The notes below the pieces were generated by a model. That model was not told the origin of the DNA. It saw only the letters and a list, made by a program, of their open reading frames with translations, and did not search any database. From the NCBI GenBank assembly GCA_902621305.1, contig CACNLM010000001.1, positions 1 to 64,000 on the forward strand: DNA of 64,000 nt, read 5' to 3'. A program made the position numbers and the translations under genes. The stretch's first letter is position 1. The number at the start of each line of letters is the position of its first letter. Source of the DNA: an uncultured Alphaproteobacteria bacterium. GTDB lineage: Bacteria > Pseudomonadota > Alphaproteobacteria > HIMB59 > GCA-002718135. Below, in pieces: positions 47,824 through 57,478 of this stretch.

Positions 47824-47851
47824 TTGTTATTTTGCTTAATTCACGTAAAAT
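47824..47851 (+). promoter_or_regulatory. Putative sigma70 promoter of the sulfatase/importer operon
   Basis: TTGTTA (47824-47829) and TAAAAT (47846-47851) are separated by 16 bases, 23 bases upstream of the binding-protein ATG. A GGGAGG ribosome site follows at 47864-47869. The match is good for a sigma70 promoter, but AT-rich sequence gives such matches by chance. Confidence 0.45.
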
Positions 47852-47874
47852 AAAATGCAAATAGGGAGGAATTA

Positions 47875-49407
47875 ATGAAGAAGAAAAAAGAATTAAAAAT
47901 CTCTAGACGTACAGTTATGAAAGGAGCTCTTGCTGCGGGTGCAATGATGTCAGCAGGATCTATACCTTCAAAACTATTTGCTGGAGAATTTAATATTCCT
48001 GATCCACTAAAACCATTACCAACAACTGGTGGTAATATGCGATGGATTGATAGTGGTGACATGAAAGGTGTCTTTTGGAAAAAATTATTTCCAGAATATG
48101 CAGCTTCAAGAGGTATCACTATTGAATATGATGGTTTGCCATGGAAAGAAATAAATAAAATTGTTCCAATTGCTATAAGAAATGGAACTGTTCATGATGT
48201 ATTCCAACTACCGATAGGAATGGATCCGGGTGTTGCAGTATCTGAAGGCTGGGTGCAACCATGGGATGACTACATTGAAAACATCGACGAATGGTTAGGT
48301 GCGTTTCCTAGTGGTGTTTATCTTCCTGGTGTCAACCAATTCAATGGAAAGACCTATGGAACATGTTTAACAGCAAATAAGAGAACGGGAACTTGTCTTC
48401 TGTATAGTGAAAAATATATGAGTGAAGCTGGTTATGATCCTCAAGCTGGTCGTATGACATATTCTGAAATCAGAGATGCTGCTAAAAAAATTACTAAAAA
48501 TGGTAATGGTCAGTATTATGGTTGGATCATTGGTGGAAACCAAGTTAATCGATGGGAAGATGTTGTCCATACATTTGGTCAAGTAGGTGGAGCACATAGT
48601 GGAAGAGGTGGTTTTACAAATAGACATATTAACTTCCAAAATGGTAAATTCCAAATTGCATCTGATCAATATATGGAAGCAGTTGAATTACTTCTTCAAT
48701 TAAAATCAGATGGTAGTGCTTTCCCAGGAGTTATGAGTATGAATGCTCCTCAAGCTAGAGCTTTGATGCCACAAGGTGCAGCAGGAATGATATTCCAGGG
48801 TCCTTGGTGTATTGGAGTTTGGGGAAGAGATGCTCCAGATTGGAAATATGGTATTGCAAGTGAACCAGTTCCAGATGGAAAAGAAGCACAACCACTTTAC
48901 ATTGCAGAAGGTGGATCGAATACATTTTGGTTAAGTGCCAATAGTACGATGGGACCATTTGCCGGTGACCTGATTAGATTTATGGGAACTGAGCAAGGTC
49001 AAATTTACTGGGCACAAACTGTTGGTGCCGCAGATCCAGCTGTTAATCCAGATGCAGTTGCTAAAGCTGGTTTAACCGGACCATCAGCACAAGCTTTATC
49101 TATGTTTGCTGAAAACATACTTGTTGGACCTAATCCAATTGTAAGAAATAAAGATGTTGGTATTGTAGCTGCAAAGTCTAGAGTACCAGATCCTTCTTTG
49201 GCTCTAGTTATTCAAGGGTTGTATACTGGACAACTTAAAGGTGTGGAAGCACAGCTTAAAGATTGTAATCAAAGGTATGAAGATGCTCTTGATAAAGCTG
49301 TTGAAGAGGCAAGAGCAGACGGTGCTAATGTAACTCGTGATGATTGGGTCTTCCCTAACTGGGATGTATACTCAAATTACGGTGCTGAAAAGTATCAAGA
49401 ACTTTAA
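47875..49407 (+). CDS. ABC extracellular solute-binding protein with Tat-type signal
   Basis: A 510-residue family 1 (MalE-like) binding protein. The N-terminus has a twin-arginine signal (SRRTVMKGALAAGAM), so it is probably exported folded. The rest shows the usual two-lobe layout (GVFWKKLFPEYAASRGI, QLPIGMDPGVAVSEGWVQPWDDYI, GAAGMIFQGPWCIGVWGRD). A strong GGGAGG site precedes the start. A terminator-like hairpin separates it from its two permeases. It heads the run of two permeases, four sulfatases, a 92-residue protein and PhyH, so the ligand may be a sulfated saccharide or similar. Confidence 0.9.
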   Translation: MKKKKELKISRRTVMKGALAAGAMMSAGSIPSKLFAGEFNIPDPLKPLPTTGGNMRWIDSGDMKGVFWKKLFPEYAASRGITIEYDGLPWKEINKIVPIAIRNGTVHDVFQLPIGMDPGVAVSEGWVQPWDDYIENIDEWLGAFPSGVYLPGVNQFNGKTYGTCLTANKRTGTCLLYSEKYMSEAGYDPQAGRMTYSEIRDAAKKITKNGNGQYYGWIIGGNQVNRWEDVVHTFGQVGGAHSGRGGFTNRHINFQNGKFQIASDQYMEAVELLLQLKSDGSAFPGVMSMNAPQARALMPQGAAGMIFQGPWCIGVWGRDAPDWKYGIASEPVPDGKEAQPLYIAEGGSNTFWLSANSTMGPFAGDLIRFMGTEQGQIYWAQTVGAADPAVNPDAVAKAGLTGPSAQALSMFAENILVGPNPIVRNKDVGIVAAKSRVPDPSLALVIQGLYTGQLKGVEAQLKDCNQRYEDALDKAVEEARADGANVTRDDWVFPNWDVYSNYGAEKYQEL

Positions 49408-49419
49408 ACAAAATATCTA

Positions 49420-49449
49420 AAGGCGAATTTTTTAAATTCGCCTTTTTTT
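49420..49449 (+). terminator. Terminator/attenuator between binding protein and permeases
   Basis: The stem AAGGCGAATTT/AAATTCGCCTT with a three-T loop is followed by a T run. It starts 12 bases after the binding-protein stop and ends 3 bases before the permease ATG. No separate ribosome site fits between the hairpin and the ATG. Confidence 0.9.
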
Positions 49450-49452
49450 ACT

Positions 49453-50367
49453 ATGCACAAAAAACCTCTATCTAAACAAATATATGATGCAAGATGGTGT
49501 TACTTATTTGTTTTACCATGCTCAATTCTTACAGGAATGTTTGTCATTTATCCGATTGGAATGTCTTGGTACTTTTCTTTATTAGATTGGAGTGGTTTTA
49601 CAAAAGAAGCAAAATTTATCGGCCTTCAAAATTATTATGAAGCTGTCAATGATGAATTTTTTTGGGATGCATTTATTCGTTCTTTTATTTTTATGTTTGG
49701 AACAGTTCCAGTAAAAATAGTTTTAGGTTTCATTATTGCAGTATTTTTAAATAATCAGGTTTTAAAACTTGCCCCTTTCTTTCGTACTGTAATCTTTATG
49801 CCTGTAGTTACTGCAATTGCTATCATTGGTATTGTAATGACTTTTGTATTTAGCCCTTTTAATGGACCTGCGAATAAATTTTTAATGTCTACTAATTTAA
49901 CTTCTGCTCCAATTGATTTTCTTGGAAACCCAGATACAGTGCTTCCAACTGTAATGGGAGTATATGTTTGGAAATGGTTAGGGATAACTATGATGTATTG
50001 GCTTGCTGCTTTACAAACAGTTCCTCAAGATGTTTACGATGCAGCAAAAATTGATGGAGCTGAGGGATATAGATTATGGGTCCATATTATTTTACCAATT
50101 GTATTACCTTTTGCTATTGTCATTATTCTTGTGGAGGCAGTTGGAGCGCTAAATGTTTTTCCTTTAATTGAAACTATGACTGCTGGAGGACCATTCTTTA
50201 GTAGTGAAGTTATGGAAATATATATTTTTAGAACAGCTTTTGTAACTGACTCTGGCACAATGCCTAGGCTTGGATACGCTTGTGCTGCAGGAGTATTTTG
50301 GGGCGTTGCTGTTTTATTTATTACAGTACTTCAGGGATTATGGATGAGGAGAACTCGAAGAATATGA
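49453..50367 (+). CDS. ABC importer permease, MalF type
   Basis: A 304-residue permease with six hydrophobic segments and the EAA-loop motif AAKIDGAEGYRLWVHIILPIVLP for ATPase contact. The ATG follows the terminator hairpin directly, with no Shine-Dalgarno sequence, so translation may be weak. The stop overlaps the next permease start (ATGA). No ATPase gene is present in the cluster. Confidence 0.92.
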   Translation: MHKKPLSKQIYDARWCYLFVLPCSILTGMFVIYPIGMSWYFSLLDWSGFTKEAKFIGLQNYYEAVNDEFFWDAFIRSFIFMFGTVPVKIVLGFIIAVFLNNQVLKLAPFFRTVIFMPVVTAIAIIGIVMTFVFSPFNGPANKFLMSTNLTSAPIDFLGNPDTVLPTVMGVYVWKWLGITMMYWLAALQTVPQDVYDAAKIDGAEGYRLWVHIILPIVLPFAIVIILVEAVGALNVFPLIETMTAGGPFFSSEVMEIYIFRTAFVTDSGTMPRLGYACAAGVFWGVAVLFITVLQGLWMRRTRRI

Positions 50368-51215
50368 GTAGATACTTAAATTTTATTGCTGAAAAAAACC
50401 AAGTTAAGTATTTAATTATAACTATTGCTTTTATTATTTTCTCTTTTTTTTGGATCTATCCATTACTGTGGGTACTTTCAGCCTCTTTCAAAACTGATTT
50501 TGAAATTTGGGGAGGCTTAGGATTAATCCCTGATCGCCTAGTTTGGGAAAATTTTGAAAGAGCATGGTTTGGCGCAAATATGGGTAGGTATTTTTTTAAT
50601 ACCCTTATTATTACAGTTGTTTCTGTAATTATAGTTGTCGTAACAACTGGTATGTTTGGTTACGTAATTGGAAGATATTCTTTTCCAGGAAAAAAAATAC
50701 TAATTGGCATTTTAATTAGTACAATTTTTATTCCTCAAGGTTACACAATTATTCCTGTTTTTGATTTATTAAACAATTTAAATATTTCTAAAAACTTAAT
50801 TGGACTAACACTCGCAACAGCAGGGCACACCCCTGTAATTTATATTTTATTGTTTGCAGGATATTTTTCGAGAGTTCCTGTAGAGCTTGAAGAAGCAGCT
50901 AAAATGGATGGAGCGGGTTTTGTTCGAACATTTATTTCAATCATGTTACCTTTAACAAAACCAGTAGTAGCTACAGTTTCTATTTTACAAGTTTTACATG
51001 CATGGAATGATTTTTTATTACCAGTCGTCATTACATTAGGTAATCCCGATATACGAACACTATCCGTAGGTGTGTACGCTTTTAAAGGTGAGTACTTTGT
51101 CGATTGGTCTGGTATGGCAGCTGCATCTGTCATAACTATTTTGCCTATAATTGTTTTATTTTTGTTTATGCAAAAATATTTTGTTGAAGGTGTTCAAGGA
51201 GCTGTAAAAGGGTAA
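50364..51215 (+). CDS. ABC importer permease, MalG type
   Basis: A 283-residue permease with six hydrophobic segments and the EAA loop EEAAKMDGAGFVRTFISIMLPLTKP. The ORF track starts at 50280. I prefer ATG 50364 (MSRYLNFIAEK), which overlaps the previous stop by 4 bases and gives the usual length. It pairs with the 49453 permease and the 47875 binding protein. The ATPase must be shared from elsewhere. Confidence 0.92.
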   Translation: MSRYLNFIAEKNQVKYLIITIAFIIFSFFWIYPLLWVLSASFKTDFEIWGGLGLIPDRLVWENFERAWFGANMGRYFFNTLIITVVSVIIVVVTTGMFGYVIGRYSFPGKKILIGILISTIFIPQGYTIIPVFDLLNNLNISKNLIGLTLATAGHTPVIYILLFAGYFSRVPVELEEAAKMDGAGFVRTFISIMLPLTKPVVATVSILQVLHAWNDFLLPVVITLGNPDIRTLSVGVYAFKGEYFVDWSGMAAASVITILPIIVLFLFMQKYFVEGVQGAVKG

Positions 51216-51217
51216 AC

Positions 51218-52759
51218 ATGAAAAGACCAAATATTTTATTAATAACTTCCGATCAACAGCATCACGATACAATTGGAAAATTTAATTCAAAAATACAAAC
51301 ACCGTATTTAGATAAGCTTTGTGATGAGGGAATGAATTTTACAAGAGCTTATTGTCCATCACCAGTTTGCACACCTTCAAGAGCAAGTATTATTACTGGA
51401 CAATATCCGTCTTCTCATGGAGCTTGGACAATAGGAGTTAAATTAGATGAAGAAGTAGAAACTATTGGAGAACTTTTATACAAAAATGGATATTCTACTG
51501 GGCTAATAGGTAAAGCACATTTCCAGCCATTAACTTCAGTTCCAGGTCAGGAGTCTATAGAAGGACAACCAACTTTAAGAGATTTAGAGTTTTGGAAAAA
51601 TTTTAAAGGACCTTGGTATGGCTTTGAACATATTGAGCTAGCACGTAATCATGCAGATGAAAGTCATGTAGGTCAACATTATGCAATTTGGATGGAACAA
51701 AACGGTCTTAGTGATTGGAAAGAGTATTTTCAACCAGTACCTGGTGAAACTTCTAAATATGCCCCTCCTATTGCTCGTGAATATGACTACTGGGCCAGAC
51801 CGGATAGGGTTTGGAAATTAGATGAAAAACATCATTATACAAATTGGACAGCCGAAAGATCAATTGAATTTTTAGATCAACAAAAAGATGACAAGCCATT
51901 TTTTCTTTGGACAAGTTTTCAAGATCCACATCCACCGTATGTATTAAGCCAACCATGGGCATCAATGTATAATCCAGAAGATATGTCACCTGGAACACTA
52001 AAAGAAGGTGAACATGAATTAAATCCACCACATTTTGGAAAAACACAAACGACAAATCCTGATTTCGAAAATTGGCATTCACCATTTAACGCTCATGGAT
52101 GCATGAGCCATCTTTATCCAATGGAAGAATTAAAAAAAGACATGGCAATCTATTATGGCATGGTTAGTTTTATGGATAAGAATATTGGAAAAATAATTAA
52201 TAAGTTAGATCAAATGGGTGAACTTGATAATACCATAATTATTTTTACTACTGATCATGGTCACTTTATAGGACAGCATGGCTTAATTGCTAAAGGACCT
52301 TTCCACTATGAAGATATGCTCCGTTTACCATTTATTGTTAGATGGCCAAATAAAGTTCCTCAAAATTCATCCTCTTCATCTTTATTAAGTTTAGTTGATC
52401 TCGCGCCAACATTTTTAAAAGTCGCTGGCATTGATATACCAATTCAAATGCAGGGAGTTGATCAAACGGATGTATTTTATGGTAACAAGGAAAGTATCCG
52501 TTCACATATATTCGTTGAAAATAGACATAATCCAAGAATGCCACATTTAAAAACTTACATAAATGATAACTATAAAATTTCTATTTACCGAGAAGCTAAC
52601 TACGGTGAACTTTTTGATTTAGAAAATGATCCAAACGAATATAATAATTTATGGGATAATACAAACGCACAAACATTAAAAAAAGATTTATTATTTAAGT
52701 TTGCGCAAGCCACATTAAAAGATGAAACATCAAAAATGAAAAGAGTTTCAGGTGCTTAA
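51218..52759 (+). CDS. Sulfatase (formylglycine type), cytoplasmic
   Basis: A 513-residue type I sulfatase. The N-terminal metal site is LLITSDQQHHD. The maturation motif CTPSR with Cys51 (PSPVCTPSRASIITGQYPSSHGAW) is the formylglycine site. The distal metal site is FTTDHGHFIGQHGL. The protein starts at the catalytic fold with no signal peptide, so it should act in the cytoplasm. It begins 2 bases after the permease stop, as first of four consecutive sulfatases. The substrate is unknown. Confidence 0.9.
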   Translation: MKRPNILLITSDQQHHDTIGKFNSKIQTPYLDKLCDEGMNFTRAYCPSPVCTPSRASIITGQYPSSHGAWTIGVKLDEEVETIGELLYKNGYSTGLIGKAHFQPLTSVPGQESIEGQPTLRDLEFWKNFKGPWYGFEHIELARNHADESHVGQHYAIWMEQNGLSDWKEYFQPVPGETSKYAPPIAREYDYWARPDRVWKLDEKHHYTNWTAERSIEFLDQQKDDKPFFLWTSFQDPHPPYVLSQPWASMYNPEDMSPGTLKEGEHELNPPHFGKTQTTNPDFENWHSPFNAHGCMSHLYPMEELKKDMAIYYGMVSFMDKNIGKIINKLDQMGELDNTIIIFTTDHGHFIGQHGLIAKGPFHYEDMLRLPFIVRWPNKVPQNSSSSSLLSLVDLAPTFLKVAGIDIPIQMQGVDQTDVFYGNKESIRSHIFVENRHNPRMPHLKTYINDNYKISIYREANYGELFDLENDPNEYNNLWDNTNAQTLKKDLLFKFAQATLKDETSKMKRVSGA

Positions 52760-52775
52760 TTAAGAAAGGATAAAG

Positions 52776-54275
52776 ATGAGAATTTTATACGTAGACATAG
52801 ACTCTTTAAGACCTGATCACTTAGGATGTTATGGTTATCATAGAAATACGTCTCCTACGATTGATTCAATAGCAAAAGAAGGAGTCAAGTTTACAAATTT
52901 TTATTCGACTGACACACCTTGTCTACCTAGTCGAACTGCTTTGTTTGGCGGTAATTTTGGTTTCAAAACTGGAGTTGTTAATCATGGCGGTGAATTCTCT
53001 GATATTGCTCCTAGAAAAAATATTTGGAATAGAGAATTTAAAGGCGGCTTAAGAGGAGAATATGCTTTTACATCTCTTGGAAAAGTTCTTCGAGATGCAG
53101 GATATTATACAGCAAGTATCAGTCCTTTCCCTGAAAGACATACAGCTTATCAAGTTTGGTTTGGTTTTACCGAAACGTATGACACTGGAAAAGGTGGTTT
53201 AGAAAATGCTGATGAAGTCTACCCTGTTATAAAAAAGTGGTTAGAAAATAATGGAGAAAAAGAAAATTGGTTCTTACATGTAAATATGTGGGATCCTCAT
53301 ACTCCGTATGATACGCCTGAAGATTTTGGAAATCCTTTTAAAGATGATCCTATTGAAGAATGGGTGACAGAAGAATTAATTAAAAAACAAAGGAATAGTT
53401 TTGGACCGCATAGCGCTAGAGAAGTTCCAGGATTTGATGAAGATCTTGGAGGAAAGTATACAATGGGAGTGGGCGAAATTAAAAATACTTCTGATGCTAA
53501 AGAACAAATTGATGCATATGACACTGGAATTAAATACGCAGATTTTTATTTAAATAAAGTTTTTGAAGATTTAAAAAAAATGAATCTTTGGGATGATACT
53601 GCGATAATTATTTCAGCAGACCACGGAGAAAATCAAGGTGAGTTAAATGTATGGGGAGATCACCAAACAGCTGATCATATAACTAATAGAGTTCCATTAA
53701 TAATTAGATGGCCGGGGATAACAGATACAAATAAAGGAAGTACTGTAGAAAATAAATTTTATAATTTAGATTTAACTTCAACTATTTCTCAAATTACTTC
53801 ATCTTCTCAACCTGACAGATGGGATGGTATTAATTTCACTGAAAATTTAACAAATAGTAAATCATCAAATGGAAGAGATTATTTAGTTATTAGTCATGGT
53901 GCTTGGAGTTGTCAAAGATCTGTAAGATGGGATAATTGGTTACTAATCAGAACTTACGATACTGGTTTAAAAGATTTTCCAAAATATATGCTGTTTGATA
54001 TTGAAAAGGATCCGCATGAGTTGAATAACCTAGCAAATCAGCATAAAGATCTCCTAGCTCACGGAATGTTTTTAATCGATGAGTGGATTGAAGAAAATAT
54101 GTATGAGGCTGATAGAGGAGATCCACTTCAAGGTGTAGTTAGAGAAGGTGGTCCTCATCATGCAAATATTTATTCAAAAGTCTGGAATACATATGTTGAG
54201 CGTCTTGAAAAAACAGATAGAAAAAAACACGCCGACAATCTTAGGAAATATAAAGGAAAACCTTTTAGTAAATAA
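52776..54275 (+). CDS. Sulfatase (formylglycine type), second of four
   Basis: A 499-residue sulfatase lacking a signal peptide. The N-terminal metal motif is YVDIDSLRPDHLGCYGY. The modified cysteine would be Cys49 in DTPCLPSRTALFGG (CxPSR). The distal site is SADHGENQGELNVWGDH. The DIDSLRPDHLGCYG start resembles arylsulfatase A/heparan-type members more than the first gene does. It sits 16 bases after the first sulfatase, in the same operon. Confidence 0.88.
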   Translation: MRILYVDIDSLRPDHLGCYGYHRNTSPTIDSIAKEGVKFTNFYSTDTPCLPSRTALFGGNFGFKTGVVNHGGEFSDIAPRKNIWNREFKGGLRGEYAFTSLGKVLRDAGYYTASISPFPERHTAYQVWFGFTETYDTGKGGLENADEVYPVIKKWLENNGEKENWFLHVNMWDPHTPYDTPEDFGNPFKDDPIEEWVTEELIKKQRNSFGPHSAREVPGFDEDLGGKYTMGVGEIKNTSDAKEQIDAYDTGIKYADFYLNKVFEDLKKMNLWDDTAIIISADHGENQGELNVWGDHQTADHITNRVPLIIRWPGITDTNKGSTVENKFYNLDLTSTISQITSSSQPDRWDGINFTENLTNSKSSNGRDYLVISHGAWSCQRSVRWDNWLLIRTYDTGLKDFPKYMLFDIEKDPHELNNLANQHKDLLAHGMFLIDEWIEENMYEADRGDPLQGVVREGGPHHANIYSKVWNTYVERLEKTDRKKHADNLRKYKGKPFSK

Positions 54276-54287
54276 ATCTAAATCATA

Positions 54288-55655
54288 ATGAATATTAAAT
54301 CTAAACCAAATATTATTGTATTTTTTACTGATCAACAACGCTGGGATACTTCTGGTTTACATGGCAATCCATTATCCTTGATGGAGAACTTCGATCATTA
54401 TGCAGTCGAAGGTACACATCTTTATAACTCATTTACATGCCAACCAGTTTGTGGGCCTGCAAGAGCTTCATTACAATCAGGAATGTATGCAACAAAAACT
54501 GGATGTTATAAAAATAGAATACCTTTAAAAAAAAATATTAAAACTCTTGCAAAACATTTATCAAAAGAAGGATATGCTACTGGATATATTGGAAAGTGGC
54601 ACCTCGGCTCATCTGAACCGGTTAAAAAAGAGGATAGAGGTGGTTATGATTATTGGTTGGGATCAAATCTTTTAGAATTTACTTCCAATGCTTATGAAAC
54701 ATATGTTTATGATGGACAAAATAAAAAAGTATTTCTTCCAGGATATAGAGTTGATGCAATAACTGATGCAGCTATAAATTTTATAAAACTAAATCAAAAA
54801 AAACCATTTTTTCTTTTTGTTTCTCTTATTGAGCCACATCACCAAAACAATACAGATGATTATCCACCACCTATTGGATACAGAGAAAAATATACAGGTA
54901 AGTGGTCTCCTCCAGATCTTTCATCTCTGGTTGGATCTTCTCCTCGACATTTAGGAGGTTATTATGGAATGGTGAAGAGAATAGATGAAGCTTATGGAAG
55001 AATGATTGATGTAATTAAAAGCTTAAAATTATTTGATGATAGTGCAATTATTTTTACATCAGATCATGGAAATAATTTTAAAACACGAAATAGAGAATAT
55101 AAACGTTCATGTCATGAAAGTTCAATACGGGTTCCTACTTCTTTAATTGGAAATGTTTTCCAGCAAGGTGGACGTATAAAAGAACTAACCCATATATTAG
55201 ATATTCATGCAACAATCTTAGATTTGGCAAAAGTCAAAAATACCTCTCATTGTGATGGTAGATCAGTATTGCCATTGGTAAATAAAACATCAAACAAATG
55301 GGAAAACGAAATTTTTGTTCAAATAAGTGAGAGTCAATTAGCTAGAAGTTTAAGAACTGAAAAATGGAAATATTGTATTGCTGATCAAGACTCTAATGGG
55401 AGTGATAAACCTTCATCTAATCAATACACAGAAACAAATCTATACGATCTTGATGCTGATCCGTATGAATTAAATAACTTAATTGGTATTAGTACTTTTG
55501 ATGAAATAACAACGTCCTTAAGAAAAAAGATTAAAAGTAAAATTAAAAAAGTTGAAAATATAACAACTAAAATTACAAAAGCTAAAAATGTAAATAATCC
55601 TGGTCAAATGGGATTAAATCCTGATTCTTTTCATAGATTAAAGAAAAAACTTTAA
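54288..55655 (+). CDS. Sulfatase (formylglycine type), third of four
   Basis: A 455-residue sulfatase without a signal peptide. The metal site is VFFTDQQRWDTSGLHGNP and the formylglycine motif Cys55 in QPVCGPARASLQSGMY (CxPAR). GYIGKWHLG and the distal FTSDHGNNFK follow. It is shorter than its neighbours and ends in a Lys-rich tail (about 400-455). It lies 12 bases after the second sulfatase. Confidence 0.88.
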   Translation: MNIKSKPNIIVFFTDQQRWDTSGLHGNPLSLMENFDHYAVEGTHLYNSFTCQPVCGPARASLQSGMYATKTGCYKNRIPLKKNIKTLAKHLSKEGYATGYIGKWHLGSSEPVKKEDRGGYDYWLGSNLLEFTSNAYETYVYDGQNKKVFLPGYRVDAITDAAINFIKLNQKKPFFLFVSLIEPHHQNNTDDYPPPIGYREKYTGKWSPPDLSSLVGSSPRHLGGYYGMVKRIDEAYGRMIDVIKSLKLFDDSAIIFTSDHGNNFKTRNREYKRSCHESSIRVPTSLIGNVFQQGGRIKELTHILDIHATILDLAKVKNTSHCDGRSVLPLVNKTSNKWENEIFVQISESQLARSLRTEKWKYCIADQDSNGSDKPSSNQYTETNLYDLDADPYELNNLIGISTFDEITTSLRKKIKSKIKKVENITTKITKAKNVNNPGQMGLNPDSFHRLKKKL

Positions 55656-55686
55656 TAATTATTTTTTTCGTATTAGTCTGGTATTT

Positions 55687-57198
55687 ATGAAAACAGTTTT
55701 TCTTTTATTTGATTCATTAAATAAAAGAATGTTAAATTCTTATGGTGGTAAATATATTGAAACACCAAATTTTAACAGATTAGCAAAAAAATCAGTTCAA
55801 TTTAATAATCATTATATTGGTAGTATGCCCTGTATGCCGGCAAGACGTGATATGCATTCAGGTCGATTAAGTTTTCTTCACCGTGCATGGGGTCCATTAG
55901 AACCATTTGATAATTCATTTCCAGAAATCTTAAGACTAAATAATACTTATACCCATCTTGTGACTGATCATTATCATTACTTTGAAGATGGTGGCGCAAC
56001 CTATCATAATAGATTTAACTCATGGGATTTTATTAGAGGACAAGAGAGTGACCCGTGGAAAGCCATGGTTCAACCACCACTTGAAAAATTAAGAGAAAAA
56101 TATCATCAATCACAATTAAATTTAACTGATAGGGAAACAGGTTATTATCATTACGCAATCAATAGTGAATTTATTAAAGAAGAAAAAGATTTTCCTTCAG
56201 TTAAATGTTTTGAATCTGGTTTAGACTTTATAAATATTAATAAAGATGCTGATAATTGGTTTCTTCAACTGGAAACTTTTGATCCTCACGAACCTTTTTT
56301 TGCGCCAGAGCGATTTAGAGAAAAACTAAAAACAAATTATACTGGTCCAAGATTAGATTGGCCTCAGTATGATAGAGTGAAAGAAACAGATGATGAGGTT
56401 GCAGAGTTAAAAGCCAATTACATTGCTTTAGTTGGTCTATGTGATTATTTACTTGGTACGGTTTTAGATTATTTTGATGAAAATAATTTATGGAATGACA
56501 CTGCATTGATTTTAACTACAGATCATGGTTTCATGCTTGGAGAACATGATTGGTGGGCTAAAAACAGAATGCCTTTGTATAATGAAATTGCAAATATACC
56601 TTTTTATTTTTATCACCCGGAATACAAACAATATTCGGGTGAGCAAAGAAATGTTGTAACTCAAAATATTGATTTGATGCCAACATTCATGACAATGCAT
56701 GGTCATAATCTTCCTAAAGAGGTTAAAGGTAAATCACTATTAAATTTTTTAGATATAGATAGTGAAAATGAACATTTCGCTTTGTATGGATATTGGGGCG
56801 GGGGAATAAATATATCAGATGGAAATTATACATATTTTCATTTTCCAGAAAATTTTGATCAATATGATAGAAGTAGATTTCAATATACATTGATGCCAAC
56901 CAATATGAGGCAATTTTTTTCACATGAAGAGTTACAAACTGCCACAATGCATGAGCCATTTAACTTTACAAAAAATATTCCAGTAATGAAAGTTAATAGA
57001 ATTCTTAGAAAATCAGATCCACATAAATCATTAGAAGATACTAAATGTGCTCTTTATAATTTGAAGGATGATCCTGGCCAATTAAATCCCATTAATGATG
57101 AAGATTTGATAAACAAATATAAAAATCTTATGCTGAATGAAATTAAAGCATATGATCCACCAAAGGAATTGTTAAACAATTATTTTAAAGAAAACTAA
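55687..57198 (+). CDS. Sulfatase (formylglycine type), fourth of four
   Basis: A 503-residue sulfatase, again without a signal peptide. The N-terminal VFLLFDSLNKRMLNSYGG replaces the usual xxDDQR start but keeps the metal aspartate. The maturation motif is Cys49 in SMPCMPARRDMHSGRL (CxPAR). The distal site is TTDHGFMLGEHDWWAKN. The divergent N-terminus suggests a different substrate from the first gene. Its stop is followed at once by the 92-residue ORF. Confidence 0.87.
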   Translation: MKTVFLLFDSLNKRMLNSYGGKYIETPNFNRLAKKSVQFNNHYIGSMPCMPARRDMHSGRLSFLHRAWGPLEPFDNSFPEILRLNNTYTHLVTDHYHYFEDGGATYHNRFNSWDFIRGQESDPWKAMVQPPLEKLREKYHQSQLNLTDRETGYYHYAINSEFIKEEKDFPSVKCFESGLDFININKDADNWFLQLETFDPHEPFFAPERFREKLKTNYTGPRLDWPQYDRVKETDDEVAELKANYIALVGLCDYLLGTVLDYFDENNLWNDTALILTTDHGFMLGEHDWWAKNRMPLYNEIANIPFYFYHPEYKQYSGEQRNVVTQNIDLMPTFMTMHGHNLPKEVKGKSLLNFLDIDSENEHFALYGYWGGGINISDGNYTYFHFPENFDQYDRSRFQYTLMPTNMRQFFSHEELQTATMHEPFNFTKNIPVMKVNRILRKSDPHKSLEDTKCALYNLKDDPGQLNPINDEDLINKYKNLMLNEIKAYDPPKELLNNYFKEN

Positions 57199-57477
57199 AT
57201 GACCAAAAGACAAAAAGTTTTAGTTCTTTATTTGAAGTTTCCAAGTCTAGAAGCTGAAGTTATTTCATGGGCTACTTTTGATGGTACTGGTCAAAAACTC
57301 CATATGACAGGTGATAGTGATGAGCCTCCTTATCCTACAGGCCTCGACGCCTTATTAGATGGATGGAGATTATTTCAATCAAGTCAAGCCATTCCAGAGC
57401 ATCCAGGAGAAGAATTTAGGACTTCATATTTAAAACATGAATTTTTTTTTGAAAAAATAGAAGAAGGAGATTTTTAA
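57199..57477 (+). CDS. Small protein of unknown function in sulfatase operon
   Basis: A 92-residue protein with no domain I recognise. It begins MTKRQKVLVLYLKFPSLEAE and is mixed, acidic towards the C-terminus (FFEKIEEGDF). It has no signal or membrane segment, so it is cytoplasmic. Its ATG directly follows the sulfatase stop and the PhyH ATG follows its own stop by 1 base. Such tight coupling argues that it is a real gene, perhaps a small partner of the sulfatase or dioxygenase. Confidence 0.7.
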   Translation: MTKRQKVLVLYLKFPSLEAEVISWATFDGTGQKLHMTGDSDEPPYPTGLDALLDGWRLFQSSQAIPEHPGEEFRTSYLKHEFFFEKIEEGDF

Positions 57478-57478
57478 G

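Noticed and set aside
47841-48119. Minus-strand ORF of 92 residues over the Tat signal region
   Set aside because: Antisense to the clear binding-protein start with its GGGAGG site; no domain and no neighbour support.
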